A stretch of DNA of 64,000 nt from NCBI GenBank assembly GCA_038240605.1, contig JBBSDP010000024.1:1-64000 (forward strand), given 5' to 3'. The stretch is from JBBSDP01 sp038240605 (GTDB lineage Bacteria; Planctomycetota; Phycisphaerae; Tepidisphaerales; Tepidisphaeraceae). Shown here one piece after another: positions 36,277-44,764 of the stretch (the stretch's first letter is position 1; each line of letters begins with the position of its first letter). The notes under the pieces are model-generated. The model searched no databases. It was not told where the DNA came from and saw only the letters and a list, made by a program, of their open reading frames with translations. The translations under genes and the position numbers were made by a program.

Positions 36277-37206
36277 ATGTCGAATCGCGATGCTCTGCTC
36301 CTTGCGCTCCTTGGTGCGGTCTTGCACGTTTCGGTATCGGTGACACACGGTGAATCGGAGTCGGTCAAGTCGGTGCCGGTCCGGTTACCTTTGGGGTCTG
36401 CGAGGTTCGACGCTTATCGCGGAATCGTGACGTTCCAGGAACTGGGCGATGATGGAAAATCCTATCGCGTGGATCTGACGATCGACAAGGCATGGGGCAC
36501 GCCTCCCATCAAGAGAAGCCGAATCGACGCCTGGCTGCTTGCGCGCGGAGGCCACGCCGTGCCGGGGCGAGATGCGCTGGAAGTGCCCGGGCAGAGCCGC
36601 GACGTTCTCGTTGAGGTCGGATCGAGAGGGGCAACCGCCAATGCGATCTTCTTTTTTGATCGAAGTATCCCCCGAGAGCAGTTAACGGCGTTCGTCATCG
36701 CCATCGATGGGATTCCGTCCGCCTTTGGAATACCGCCGGTGACGGCGGTGCTCCCCGCTGCGACGGCCCCCGGTTCGGCGGTGAAACCGCCAGTTGACGT
36801 CAATGCCAAAGGGGCGGCGTCATCCTCGCCAAATCCGGAACCCGTTGAAGAGCTGAAAGCCTGGCAGGGAAATTGGGTGATTGATGCCGCGGGTTCCGCA
36901 GGTGCCAAGCCGCTTCCGGATGAAACCGCACTGACTAAGGGCGGGGTGGTCACCATCAGCGGCAATCAATTGCTGCGAGAAGGGAAAGTCATGGCAACAC
37001 TGGCGACGGATTTTTCGCTTCTTGGAATGGACGTTGAGCGTGACCTAAAGTTTTCTCGCCGTCCGTTGTTGCTGCTGATGAACGATGGCAAGGCAATCCT
37101 GTGTGCCTACAAGCATGAAGGGGATTCGGTCGAACTCGTATATCCTCATACGATGGGCCGTATCGCGGCTGGTTATCGTGTCTACTTTAAGCGAAGCGGG
37201 CCCTGA
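36277..37206 (+). CDS. Secreted protein with a C-terminal TIGR03067-like domain
   Basis: 309 residues with a signal peptide (MSNRDALLLALLGAVLHVSVSV). Residues ~25-150 form an unassigned beta-rich domain (FDAYRGIVTFQELGDDGKSY, DVLVEVGSRGATANAIFFFD). A Pro/Ala linker is followed at ~190-309 by a lipocalin-like segment beginning LKAWQGNWVIDAAG with GGVVTISGNQLLREGKV, which resembles the planctomycete TIGR03067 domain (weak match by eye). Function unknown; exported. Confidence 0.65.
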   Translation: MSNRDALLLALLGAVLHVSVSVTHGESESVKSVPVRLPLGSARFDAYRGIVTFQELGDDGKSYRVDLTIDKAWGTPPIKRSRIDAWLLARGGHAVPGRDALEVPGQSRDVLVEVGSRGATANAIFFFDRSIPREQLTAFVIAIDGIPSAFGIPPVTAVLPAATAPGSAVKPPVDVNAKGAASSSPNPEPVEELKAWQGNWVIDAAGSAGAKPLPDETALTKGGVVTISGNQLLREGKVMATLATDFSLLGMDVERDLKFSRRPLLLLMNDGKAILCAYKHEGDSVELVYPHTMGRIAAGYRVYFKRSGP

Positions 37207-37314
37207 TTCGTTTCGCCGACTGACTTCCGGCCTGTACTCCAGGAAATGAAGTAGAGGTTTGCGAAGTGGTATTTGCGATGGTCAAGACAGAATTTAACGC
37301 GTCGAGACGCATCC

Positions 37315-37347
37315 GTCGGCATGCTGTCGGCATGTGTTGTCGGCATG
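37315..37347. repeat. Three copies of GTCGGCATG
   Basis: GTCGGCATG occurs at 37315-37323, 37326-37334 and 37339-37347 (spacing 11 and 13 bp), about 70-100 bp before the epimerase start. It could be an operator or merely a short slipped repeat. Confidence 0.6.
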
Positions 37348-37417
37348 CTTGAACCTCTATTTCCCGCCCCTTACACTTCGCGCGGTCTTTGCACCCAGGC
37401 CGTTCCACCGACCCTCC

Positions 37418-38395
37418 ATGCAGAAGCAAACGATCCTCGTCACCGGCGTCGCAGGGTTTATCGCATCGCATGCGGCGCAAGCGCTGGTCCGGCGAGGGTA
37501 CCGGGTCGTGGGCGTCGATAACTTCTGCGATTTTTACGACCGCTCCTGGAAAGAGCTGAATGTCAAGGCTATCGGGGCGACGGAGCCGGTCGAGGTGGAG
37601 GAGATCGATATCGTCGATGGGCCGGGCATCGACGCGATCATGGCGCGGACGAAGCCGGATGCGATCCTGCACCTGGCGGCGATGGCGGGGGTGCGGCCTT
37701 CGATCGAGCGACCGAGCTACTACTGCCGCGTGAACCTCGAGGGGACCACCAACCTGCTCCAGTCGGCGGTGAAGCACGGCGTCAAGAAATTCCTCTTCGC
37801 CTCCAGCTCCAGCGTCTACGGCAATGCCATCCGGGTGCCGTTCTCGGAGGAAGACCCGGTCGAGGAGCCGATCAGCCCGTACGCCGCCACCAAGCGCGCG
37901 GGGGAGTTGCTCTGCTACACGTTCTGGCACCTCTACAAGCTGCCGGTGTTTTGCCTGCGCTTCTTCACGGTTTACGGCCCGCGGCAACGGCCGGACCTGG
38001 CGATCCACAAGTTCACCCGTCTCATTGCCCGCGGTGAGCCGATCCCGGTCTTCGGCGACGGGTCGACCAGCCGTGACTACACGTTCGTCGAAGACACGGT
38101 GGCAGGCATCCTCGCCAGCCTGGAGCGGTGCGACCGCTACCGCATCTACAACCTGGGCGGATCCGATCCGGTGAAGCTCAGCGACCTGATCTCCGGCCTC
38201 GAGCGCGCGATCGGCAAGCGCGCCATCATCGACCGCCGTCCCCCGCAGCCGGGCGACGTGGAACGAACGTACGCCGACCTGACCCGCGCGACCGCCGAGC
38301 TGGGATATAAGCCGAAGGTGACGCTACATGAGGGGCTGCGCCGATTTGTGGAATGGTTCGACGAGTACGGACACCTGTACAGACTTGAAACGTGA
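37418..38395 (+). CDS. NAD-dependent nucleotide-sugar epimerase/dehydratase (UDP-glucuronate 4-epimerase-like)
   Basis: 325 residues from ATG 37418. Extended-SDR features: Rossmann motif ILVTGVAGFIASHAA (Gly pattern GxAGFIxSH) at ~6-20, LHLAAMAGVRPSIERP, FASSSSVYGN, catalytic Tyr/Lys in SPYAATKRAGELLCY and YGPRQRPDLAIHKF. The C-terminus PGDVERTYADLTRATAELGY and the VRPSIERP motif are typical of UDP-GlcA 4-epimerases, which make UDP-GalA for surface glycans; related dehydratases cannot be excluded. No glycosyltransferase adjoins it. Its 3' end runs into inverted repeats, which form its last residues (RLET*). Confidence 0.9.
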   Translation: MQKQTILVTGVAGFIASHAAQALVRRGYRVVGVDNFCDFYDRSWKELNVKAIGATEPVEVEEIDIVDGPGIDAIMARTKPDAILHLAAMAGVRPSIERPSYYCRVNLEGTTNLLQSAVKHGVKKFLFASSSSVYGNAIRVPFSEEDPVEEPISPYAATKRAGELLCYTFWHLYKLPVFCLRFFTVYGPRQRPDLAIHKFTRLIARGEPIPVFGDGSTSRDYTFVEDTVAGILASLERCDRYRIYNLGGSDPVKLSDLISGLERAIGKRAIIDRRPPQPGDVERTYADLTRATAELGYKPKVTLHEGLRRFVEWFDEYGHLYRLET

Positions 38396-38513
38396 AGAAC
38401 TGAAACCGTGAAGACGTGAAACGCGAAGACGCTTGCCCGGAGGGATCTTCTCACGTTTCACGTTTTCACGTTTCACACCCCCACGTTTCACATCCCCATG
38501 TTTCCCGTCTTCA
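38385..38513. repeat. Degenerate inverted repeats of 'cacgtttca'
   Basis: The left block (38385-38431) has gaaacgtgaag, gaaaccgtgaagacgtgaa and similar copies. The right block (38449-38513) holds four or five tandem copies of the complement (cacgtttcacgttttcacg, then cccccacgtttcacatcccc). The blocks can base-pair over about 40 nt. The left block supplies the final codons of the epimerase gene, and the right block reaches the stop of the minus-strand fragment beside it. Confidence 0.8.
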
Positions 38514-38672
38514 TTTGTTCAAACCATCTGCTCCGAGCGTCACGGTACCCACATCCACGACCTCCTGTTTCTCGGTGAGACGGAGGGTGAGGTGTTGGCG
38601 GGATTCGTCGGGACGGCCGAAGTTGGTGATCACCGTTGCGTGCACGGTGGTCGGCGTGATCGCGCCGTTCAC
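38511..38672 (-). pseudogene. Fragment of a CARDB-like/extracellular beta-domain gene
   Basis: From GTG 38672 the minus strand encodes 53 residues (the frame extends up to the stop of the next gene) that read as a beta-sandwich repeat: VHATVITNFGRPDESRQHL, TLRLTEKQEVVDVGTVTLG. This resembles a CARDB or BatA-type C-terminal strand set. The tail is lost: the reading frame ends in K-TGA exactly where the cacgtttca repeats begin. It is probably a gene remnant with the rest deleted or replaced. Confidence 0.35.
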
Positions 38673-38717
38673 CGAACGGTCTCGCTCACCTGAGTCAACG
38701 GGTGGGAAGGAGGGGTA

Positions 38718-39443
38718 TTAGGCGTTCGCGTACATCATGTTTCGCATCGCGACCCAGTACGTCTCGAAGAGGTAAAAGGCAGCGAGGAGGACGACGCCAC
38801 TCAGCAGATAGAGATAAGCGGGATCGGCGAGGATGGAAATGATGCGACGGTCGAGCAGCACCTCGTGGCCGCGGACGAGGACGGCGGTCACGAATGCCAC
38901 CGGCAGGTAATGCGCGGTGTGATAGTCGAGGCCCCGGCGGACGACGGCCAATGGCAGGCGATAGCCGCGATAACTTCCTTCCCAATGCGTGAGCCGGGCG
39001 GCGATGCCAATGGTGCCGGCCAGGAAAATGTAAGTGGCAAGCGTCAGCCCGATCCAGATGCCGATGCCGGCGTGGTATCGGATGTTCGCGAGCATCAGGT
39101 ACCAGTTGAGGTGCGAGTAGGCGGCGGCTCCGAAGAGCAGGGCGGCAACGCCGCAATGGAGGCGGGCGAACCAGACGGACGATCCGCGCGGGCGGCGCGT
39201 GGCAAAGGTTCGGTAGAAACGAGCGGGGTGAGCAATCACCTGCCAGGTGGTGCGCAGGAACCCGGCCCGGGCGGAGGCGCCAGCCTCCCATGCCGGCGGG
39301 TGACGGAGCGTTGGGACGCTCTCGTCAGTGGGCTTTCCGCACTCGGGGCAGCGAGCCCCGGCGGACAGGCCGTTAAGCACGTAACCGCAGCCCTCGCAAA
39401 GGATATCGGATTCGGCCGCGACGTTGTCACCAGCGTAAGACAT
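38718..39443 (-). CDS. Polytopic membrane protein with N-terminal zinc ribbon
   Basis: 241 residues from ATG 39443; the frame is open far upstream but that part is antisense to the lipoprotein gene. The N-terminus has a zinc ribbon, LCEGCGYVLNGLSAGARCPECG (C-x2-C ... C-x2-C, ~15-36). Then WQVIAHPARFYRTF (~65-78) and about four transmembrane segments (LHCGVAALLFGAAAYS; IWIGLTLATYIFLAGTIGIA; AHYLPVAFVTAVLVRG; LYLLSGVVLLAAFYLFETY). The layout recalls Yip1-like membrane proteins of Phycisphaerae. Function unknown. It is divergent from the next gene, with a short shared promoter region (39444-39533). Confidence 0.75.
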   Translation of the reverse strand: MSYAGDNVAAESDILCEGCGYVLNGLSAGARCPECGKPTDESVPTLRHPPAWEAGASARAGFLRTTWQVIAHPARFYRTFATRRPRGSSVWFARLHCGVAALLFGAAAYSHLNWYLMLANIRYHAGIGIWIGLTLATYIFLAGTIGIAARLTHWEGSYRGYRLPLAVVRRGLDYHTAHYLPVAFVTAVLVRGHEVLLDRRIISILADPAYLYLLSGVVLLAAFYLFETYWVAMRNMMYANA

Positions 39444-39533
39444 TGAAATATGGTATGCTTCTGGCCGGTAGACTGTCACTGCGGCGGAATCGTATCGATG
39501 ATCGAAGTCCTCGGCATTCGACGCGGAGGCAAG

Positions 39534-40187
39534 ATGAATACGAAACGATGGATCGTGTGGATCGTCCCTGTGATGGCGATCGCCGTTGGTTGCGATCGAA
39601 AGGCCGCCAAGCCGGCTGCGCCACCCGCGCCGGTTGCGCGCGTGGTGGTCACGCCGCCGCCCCTGCAACCTCCGGCTGACCCCGCCGTTCCCAGGCCGGC
39701 GACCGAGCCGGCGCAGCCGGTCGGCGTCTTCATGGCCATCGACCAGCGCATGGTCGATTTCCCGCGCGTGTGCGTGAAGGTCAGCCCGAGTCCAAAGGGA
39801 ATTACGGCGCTGCTCTACACGGCGGACCCGCCCGCCGCGATCAACGATGATTACGTGGGCAACAGCATCTACCTCTCGATCCCGCTGACGCCTGCCCACC
39901 CTGGCGAGGCATCGATCGACGGCGCGACATGGCGATTCAAGGCGGTCAGCAGCGACCGCCCGTCCAACTCGTCCAAGTACGGCATCTTCCTACAGGGGCT
40001 TCGCTATCGCATGGAGCCGCAGGACGTACTGGTGAAGTTCACCGGGAGCGGTTCGGAACTGCGCGTGCAGATGGCGGGGCAATTCCTGATGTTCGATTCG
40101 AGCAACCGGACAGAACTGGGCGCGATCACGCCGCTCAGCGGCGATTTCACCGCCACGCTCGAGACAAACAATCCTTCAGATAAGTAA
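39534..40187 (+). CDS. Putative lipoprotein
   Basis: 217 residues from ATG 39534, with SD GGAGG ~6 nt upstream. The leader ends in lipobox AVGC (MNTKRWIVWIVPVMAIAVGC). A Pro/Ala/Val-rich linker (~20-65) follows, then a beta-rich domain (VCVKVSPSPKGITALLYTAD; NSIYLSIPLTPAHPG; LRYRMEPQDVLVKFTGSGSE). No family recognised. Likely anchored in the inner or outer membrane. It converges on sdhA with a 26-bp gap. Confidence 0.75.
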   Translation: MNTKRWIVWIVPVMAIAVGCDRKAAKPAAPPAPVARVVVTPPPLQPPADPAVPRPATEPAQPVGVFMAIDQRMVDFPRVCVKVSPSPKGITALLYTADPPAAINDDYVGNSIYLSIPLTPAHPGEASIDGATWRFKAVSSDRPSNSSKYGIFLQGLRYRMEPQDVLVKFTGSGSELRVQMAGQFLMFDSSNRTELGAITPLSGDFTATLETNNPSDK

Positions 40188-40213
40188 CCGCGTTTTCGCG
40201 CGTGCCTTTCCGA

Positions 40214-42142
40214 TCAGACGGCGGCCGGGATTGGGGCCGGCGCGCTCGGGGTTGGCGCGCTGACTCCGGCGCCCTTGGCTCCGGCCGGCTCACCTTTCTT
40301 GCCGTAGGTCCTCGCGCGCGGCGGGACGAGGCTCGTGTCGACGGGGGCGTAGCCGACCTGCGCCGATTCGGTGGCGGGATCGAAGGTAACGACGGTGGCC
40401 TTCAGGAAGTTGGCGTCGTCGCGCTGGGGGAAATCGGGCTTGTAGTGAGCGCCGCGGGATTCGTTGCGAAGCAGCGCGCCTTTAAGCGTCGCTTCGGCCA
40501 GGTAGATCATGTCGCGGACGGCGCGGGTAAACGAGAGGTTCTGATTGGTCCACATGCCGGTGTCAGAGAGGCGCACGCCGCGGTAGCGCTCCTTCCACTC
40601 CTGACACTTGCGAAGTGTACTTTCGAGTCGTTCGTTGTAGCGGACGACCGTGCAGTTGTCGGTCATCGTTCGGCCCATCTCCTGCCAGAGGAGATAGGGA
40701 TTCTCGCTGCCCTGGTTGTTGACAAGCCAGTCCTGCTTGGCCGTCTCCTGCTGCACGACCGCGTCGTAGGCGATCTGCGGGACTTCTGCGGACGGAAGGT
40801 GCGCCACCTCATTGATGTAGTTACGGATGCACGGTCCGCCGAAGAGCCCGTCGAAAATACAGGAGAGCAGCGAGTTGGCGCCGAGCCGGTTGGCGCCGTG
40901 ATAGGCGAAGGAGACCTCACCCATCGCGTAGAGCCCAGGGACGTTGGTCATCATGTTGCTGGGGGCGCCCGCCTTCAGGCCGCCGGCCTTTTCGTCCTTG
41001 GTGAAGCCGACCCACAGTCCGCCCATCGAATAGTGGACTGCCGGGAAGATGCGCATCGGCTCATCGAGCGGATCGGTGCCGACAAACTTCTCGTAGATCT
41101 CCAGGATCCCTTCGAGCTTGGCGAGGATCGCCTCGCGCCCGCGTTTTTTCACCTCGTCGCGCAGGTCCAGGTAGACCATGTTGCCGCCGCCGACGCCTTT
41201 GCCCTCCTGGCAGACCTTGAAGATCTCGCGCGTTGCGATGTCGCGCGGGACGAGGTTCCCGTATTCGGGGTACAGGCGTTCGAGGAAGTAATCGCGCTCG
41301 TCTTCGGGGATGGAGTTGGGCGCGCGGTCATCGTGCGGCTTCTTCGGCACCCAGACACGACCCCCTTCGCCGCGGGCAGATTCACTGATCAGGCGGCACT
41401 TGTCCTCGCCCGGGATCGCGGTGGGATGGACCTGGATCATCTCCGGGTTGCCGTAACGGGCGCCGGCCTGGTAGCAGCGTGAAGCCGCGCCGCCGGTGCA
41501 GATCACCGACATCGTGCTCTTGCCGAACATCAGCCCGTTGCCGCCGGTGGCGATGACGACGGCGTCGGCGCGGAAGGCGCGGATCTGCATCGTCCGCATG
41601 TCCTGGGCGACGATGCCGACGCACTGCCCGTCATGAAGGACTGGCCAGAGGAATTCCCAGAACTCATACTTGTGGACGCGCTCCTCGGTCTCCCAGCGGC
41701 GGGTCTGCTCGTCCAGAGCGTAGAGGAGCTGTTGTCCCGTGGTGGCACCGGCGAAAAACGTACGCCGGTAGAGGCTGCCACCGAAGAGGCGCAGGTCGCG
41801 CTGTCCTTCGGGGGTGCGGTTAAAGGGGACGCCCATGCGGTCGAGCAGGTCGATGATCTTCGGCGCCCAGTTGGCCATCTCCAGGACGGGCGGCTGGTCG
41901 GCCAGGAAATCGCCGCCGAGGACGGTTTCGTCGAAGTGCTTCCACTCGCTGTAACCCTGCTGTCGGGCGATGCGGTTGCACGCGTTGATGCCCCCCTGGG
42001 CGCAGGCGCTGTGGCTGCGCTTGACCGGCACCATGGAGAAAAGGTCGACGTCAACCCCGTCCTCCGCCAGCCTGATGGTGCAGGCGAGGCCCGCCAGGCC
42101 ACCCCCGACGACAATCACACGCTTCTTGGACTGCACGGCCAT
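40214..42142 (-). CDS. sdhA: Succinate dehydrogenase / fumarate reductase flavoprotein subunit
   Basis: 642 residues. VIVVGGGLAGLACTIRLAED is the FAD Rossmann motif, RSHSACAQGGINA carries the His that covalently holds FAD, and GGNGLMFGKS, QVHPTAIPGEDKCRLISE, ARGEGGRVW and HYSMGGLWV are conserved substrate and FAD segments. The Ala/Pro-rich C-terminal tail (~610-642) is extra. Sequence style and the b558-type partner fit the B-type (Bacillus-like) complex II. It oxidises succinate to fumarate in the TCA cycle. It lies 75 bp downstream of sdhC; no sdhB follows. Confidence 0.96.
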   Translation of the reverse strand: MAVQSKKRVIVVGGGLAGLACTIRLAEDGVDVDLFSMVPVKRSHSACAQGGINACNRIARQQGYSEWKHFDETVLGGDFLADQPPVLEMANWAPKIIDLLDRMGVPFNRTPEGQRDLRLFGGSLYRRTFFAGATTGQQLLYALDEQTRRWETEERVHKYEFWEFLWPVLHDGQCVGIVAQDMRTMQIRAFRADAVVIATGGNGLMFGKSTMSVICTGGAASRCYQAGARYGNPEMIQVHPTAIPGEDKCRLISESARGEGGRVWVPKKPHDDRAPNSIPEDERDYFLERLYPEYGNLVPRDIATREIFKVCQEGKGVGGGNMVYLDLRDEVKKRGREAILAKLEGILEIYEKFVGTDPLDEPMRIFPAVHYSMGGLWVGFTKDEKAGGLKAGAPSNMMTNVPGLYAMGEVSFAYHGANRLGANSLLSCIFDGLFGGPCIRNYINEVAHLPSAEVPQIAYDAVVQQETAKQDWLVNNQGSENPYLLWQEMGRTMTDNCTVVRYNERLESTLRKCQEWKERYRGVRLSDTGMWTNQNLSFTRAVRDMIYLAEATLKGALLRNESRGAHYKPDFPQRDDANFLKATVVTFDPATESAQVGYAPVDTSLVPPRARTYGKKGEPAGAKGAGVSAPTPSAPAPIPAAV

Positions 42143-42217
42143 AGTGAAAATCCTGCTGCTTGCGGAAGGGACAGATCGATCAACGTGCGATCCATCTCGC
42201 GACTCATCCGCTTGTGG

Positions 42218-42916
42218 TTAATGAACGACGATCGACTTCTGCGCGATCGCCGCGCCCAGCGCCAGCCCGCCGCACACCGCCGTCAACAGAAACAGACCAA
42301 AACAAACAACGCCCCATCGGCGTTGGGCTGCGGCGCTGACCGTCAGGCCCCAGGTGATGGCGGCGGTCCAGAAGCCGTTGGCCAGGTGATAGCAGGAGGC
42401 GAGGATGCCGATCGGGTAGACGAGGTAAGTGACCGTCCAGTGCGCGTTGATGTGGCGAACCGTGCTGAGGGTCCCCGAATTGGGATCAAACGCCAGCGTC
42501 GAGCCGAACAATCCCTTCATCCCCAGCACGTGGAAGGCGATGAAGGCGGCGATCGCGAATGCGCTGATGCGCTGGAGTGTGTAAAAAATGTTCTTCGCGT
42601 ACGGGTAACTTGCGGCGTTCGGCTGGGCCGTCAGGGTGATCCAGATGCCGTAAATCGTGTGATAGAGGATCGGGATGTAGATGAAGAGCCACTCGATCGC
42701 CCAGAGAAACGGCAGATCGTGAATCTTGGCCACTTGGCGGTCGTACACGTTGAGCCCGCCGACGGTCCCCTGGATGAGCGATGCGTTCACGATCAGGTGG
42801 ACGACGATATAGCCGCCGAACACGATTCCGGTGAGCGAGTGCAGCCGACGCAGCAGGAAATGTCGTTGTCCGCCGATCTCTGGCAGGGTCCAGTCGTTGG
42901 CGGTCGCCGTGGTCAA
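42218..42916 (-). CDS. sdhC: Succinate dehydrogenase cytochrome b558 subunit
   Basis: 232 residues. The start is TTG 42916, decided by AAGGA 8 nt upstream on the minus strand. Five transmembrane segments are predicted by eye. HFLLRRLHSLTGIVFGGYIV carries the first haem His; further His residues are in VVHLIVNA, YHTIYGIWITL, AFHVLGMKG and CYHLANGFWTA, as in the di-haem single-chain SdhC of the Bacillus type. It anchors SdhA/B and reduces quinone. Immediately upstream of sdhA, so one operon. Confidence 0.92.
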   Translation of the reverse strand: MTTATANDWTLPEIGGQRHFLLRRLHSLTGIVFGGYIVVHLIVNASLIQGTVGGLNVYDRQVAKIHDLPFLWAIEWLFIYIPILYHTIYGIWITLTAQPNAASYPYAKNIFYTLQRISAFAIAAFIAFHVLGMKGLFGSTLAFDPNSGTLSTVRHINAHWTVTYLVYPIGILASCYHLANGFWTAAITWGLTVSAAAQRRWGVVCFGLFLLTAVCGGLALGAAIAQKSIVVH

Positions 42917-43047
42917 TGCGCAAGTCCTTTCGTCAAGTGGAGGAACGGCGGATTATATGGGCGTCGGCCTGGGATGCCAAACAACGAACGACGCGGTGAA
43001 GTGCTGCGCCACCATGCCAAAAGGATCGCCGAATCGCCGGCTGGATC

Positions 43048-43731
43048 TCAACCCTGATCAGGAAGCCGGATCAGACGCTTGGCGAGTAAGTCGGCGATGA
43101 GAAAATCCGGGTGAATCGCTTCCTGGGCGCGAAATTCGCCAACGCGCGTACGGCGCAGCGCGGTCAGATATCCGCCAGTCTTTAACGCTTCACCGATATC
43201 GCGGGCCATTGCGCGGATGTAGACGCCGCGGCCGCAATCGATGCGCAGGCGCAGCAATGGCCATTCGAACGCGAGCAGATCGATGCCATAGACGCGAACG
43301 ATGCGCGGCGCCAGTTCGACCGTGCCGCCGCGTCGGGCGACGTCGTACGCACGGCGTCCGCCGATCTTCATCGCGCTGTAGCTCGGCGGCCGCTGGAGAA
43401 TTTCACCGCGAAAGCGTTGCAACATTTCCTCGAGCCGTTCGCGGGAAACGGGCGCCGCGTTCGGGAACGGCTGCTCGGGCGATTCGGGATCATCGGTTGC
43501 GGTGTTCGCGCCGAGCTTGACGGTCGCCTCGTATTGCTTGGGCTGGTCCATGAGACGTTCACAGGATCGCGTGGCTCGACCGACGAGCAGGAGCAACACG
43601 CCGGTTGCGAACGGATCGAGCGTGCCGGCGTGGCCGATTTTGACGCCGGGCGGCAACAGTCGCTTGACGCGGCTGACGATCCGCGCCGACGACGGCCCCG
43701 CGGGCTTATCGACGTTTAACACGCCTTCCAT
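43048..43731 (-). CDS. truB: tRNA pseudouridine(55) synthase TruB
   Basis: 227 residues from ATG 43731 (MEGVLNVDKPAGPSS is the usual TruB beginning). The catalytic Asp39 is in KIGHAGTLDPFATGVLLLLV. RPPSYSAMKIGGRRAYDVAR and LRIDCGRGVYIRAMARDIGE are the other conserved blocks. It converts U55 of tRNA T-loops to pseudouridine. The protein is short, lacking an evident C-terminal PUA domain, like several bacterial TruB forms. No rbfA or rpsO is adjacent in the window. Confidence 0.95.
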   Translation of the reverse strand: MEGVLNVDKPAGPSSARIVSRVKRLLPPGVKIGHAGTLDPFATGVLLLLVGRATRSCERLMDQPKQYEATVKLGANTATDDPESPEQPFPNAAPVSRERLEEMLQRFRGEILQRPPSYSAMKIGGRRAYDVARRGGTVELAPRIVRVYGIDLLAFEWPLLRLRIDCGRGVYIRAMARDIGEALKTGGYLTALRRTRVGEFRAQEAIHPDFLIADLLAKRLIRLPDQG

Positions 43732-43916
43732 TCCACCGAGGATCGCGCGGCCGCGGTCGCGGGTCAACCATCGCGCAGTCTCCTGAGAATGTCTGCCCTA
43801 CTGAATGCGGGAATCTCGGCCCGCTCAGGGAAGTTGGAGTGCCGACAAATCGGAACGTACGCGGCGACGCGCACCTGGGCCGCCTTTGTCGGTTGAGCGG
43901 TGTGAAGGAAATCAGT

Positions 43917-44693
43917 ATGGTGAGCGCGCTCGCGCGCCCTCGCGTCATGATCTGGAATAAAACGAACATCCTGTCGGCGCTCCGCAAACTGCATAAGAGC
44001 GGCGAAGACCTGTCGTACAACTCGCTGGCGAAGAAGAACCAGTCGCTGGTTTCCGCCGCCGCTTATCATTTTGGCTCGTATCGCAAGGCGGTGGAAAAGG
44101 CGGGCATCGATTACGCATCGATTACCCGACGCCCGCGCTGGGATCGGGCATCGATCATCCGGATCGTCAAGACGGCCAAGCGCAGCGGCGAGGACTTGTA
44201 TTGGTCGGCCGTGACGCGCCGCCGGGATGAGGTGGGCCGCGCCGCTTTTGCAGCATTGCAGCCGCGGCTCTTCGGGAGCTGGGAGCGCGCGCTGACGGCG
44301 TCGGGCCTGGATGCCGACGAGATTAGCCGTTACCGGCGCTGGGATCGCAACTCGATCGTTTTCGAGCTGCGCTGCCGTCAGCGCGAGCGAGAAGCGCTCA
44401 ACAGCGGATCGCTCCAAGGAGAGGATCCCGGGCTGCACGCCGCCGCGGTGCGCCACTTCGGCAACTACGATGCGGCGTTGCGCGCTGCCCGGGTAGACCC
44501 TGAGAAGGTGCGCCGCCGTCGCACCTGGGACAAGGCGGCGGTGCTGAAGACGCTGAAGTCGGCGCGTCGCAACGGCTCTCACCTCTCCGACTCAGCGGTT
44601 CGCCGGGAGCACCCCGCGTTATATGGGGCCGCCGTGCGGCTCTTCGGCAGCTTCACAACTGCGCGCGATAGTGCCGGCATTACGCTGAAATAA
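43917..44693 (+). CDS. Protein of four tandem homing-endonuclease-associated-repeat-like helical modules
   Basis: 258 residues from ATG 43917 (AAGGAA ~8 nt upstream). The whole protein is four repeats of ~55-65 residues starting at Trp13, Trp75, Trp142 and Trp204. Each unit has W(D/N)(R/K), an I/V-rich helix, a Gly-containing turn (GEDLSYN, GEDLYWS, SGSLQGE, GSHLSDS), a helix with Ala pairs, FG(S/N)(Y/W/F) and finally A..(A/S)G. The pattern resembles the homing endonuclease associated repeat (HNH_repeat) found beside HNH or GIY nucleases, but no nuclease domain is present. The protein is very basic, so DNA binding through an array of HTH-like units is the likely role (inference). It is divergent from truB. 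Confidence 0.7.
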   Translation: MVSALARPRVMIWNKTNILSALRKLHKSGEDLSYNSLAKKNQSLVSAAAYHFGSYRKAVEKAGIDYASITRRPRWDRASIIRIVKTAKRSGEDLYWSAVTRRRDEVGRAAFAALQPRLFGSWERALTASGLDADEISRYRRWDRNSIVFELRCRQREREALNSGSLQGEDPGLHAAAVRHFGNYDAALRAARVDPEKVRRRRTWDKAAVLKTLKSARRNGSHLSDSAVRREHPALYGAAVRLFGSFTTARDSAGITLK

Positions 44694-44764
44694 AGGCTCC
44701 GACTCGACCGGCGCGTCAGCTTGTTTGATTCACAACACCCAAGGGGGGTTTGGGTATCTTCAGC

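Noticed and set aside
38416..38721. Plus-strand open frame after the epimerase
   Set aside because: Its first third translates the cacgtttca repeats, and the rest is antisense to the beta-domain fragment.
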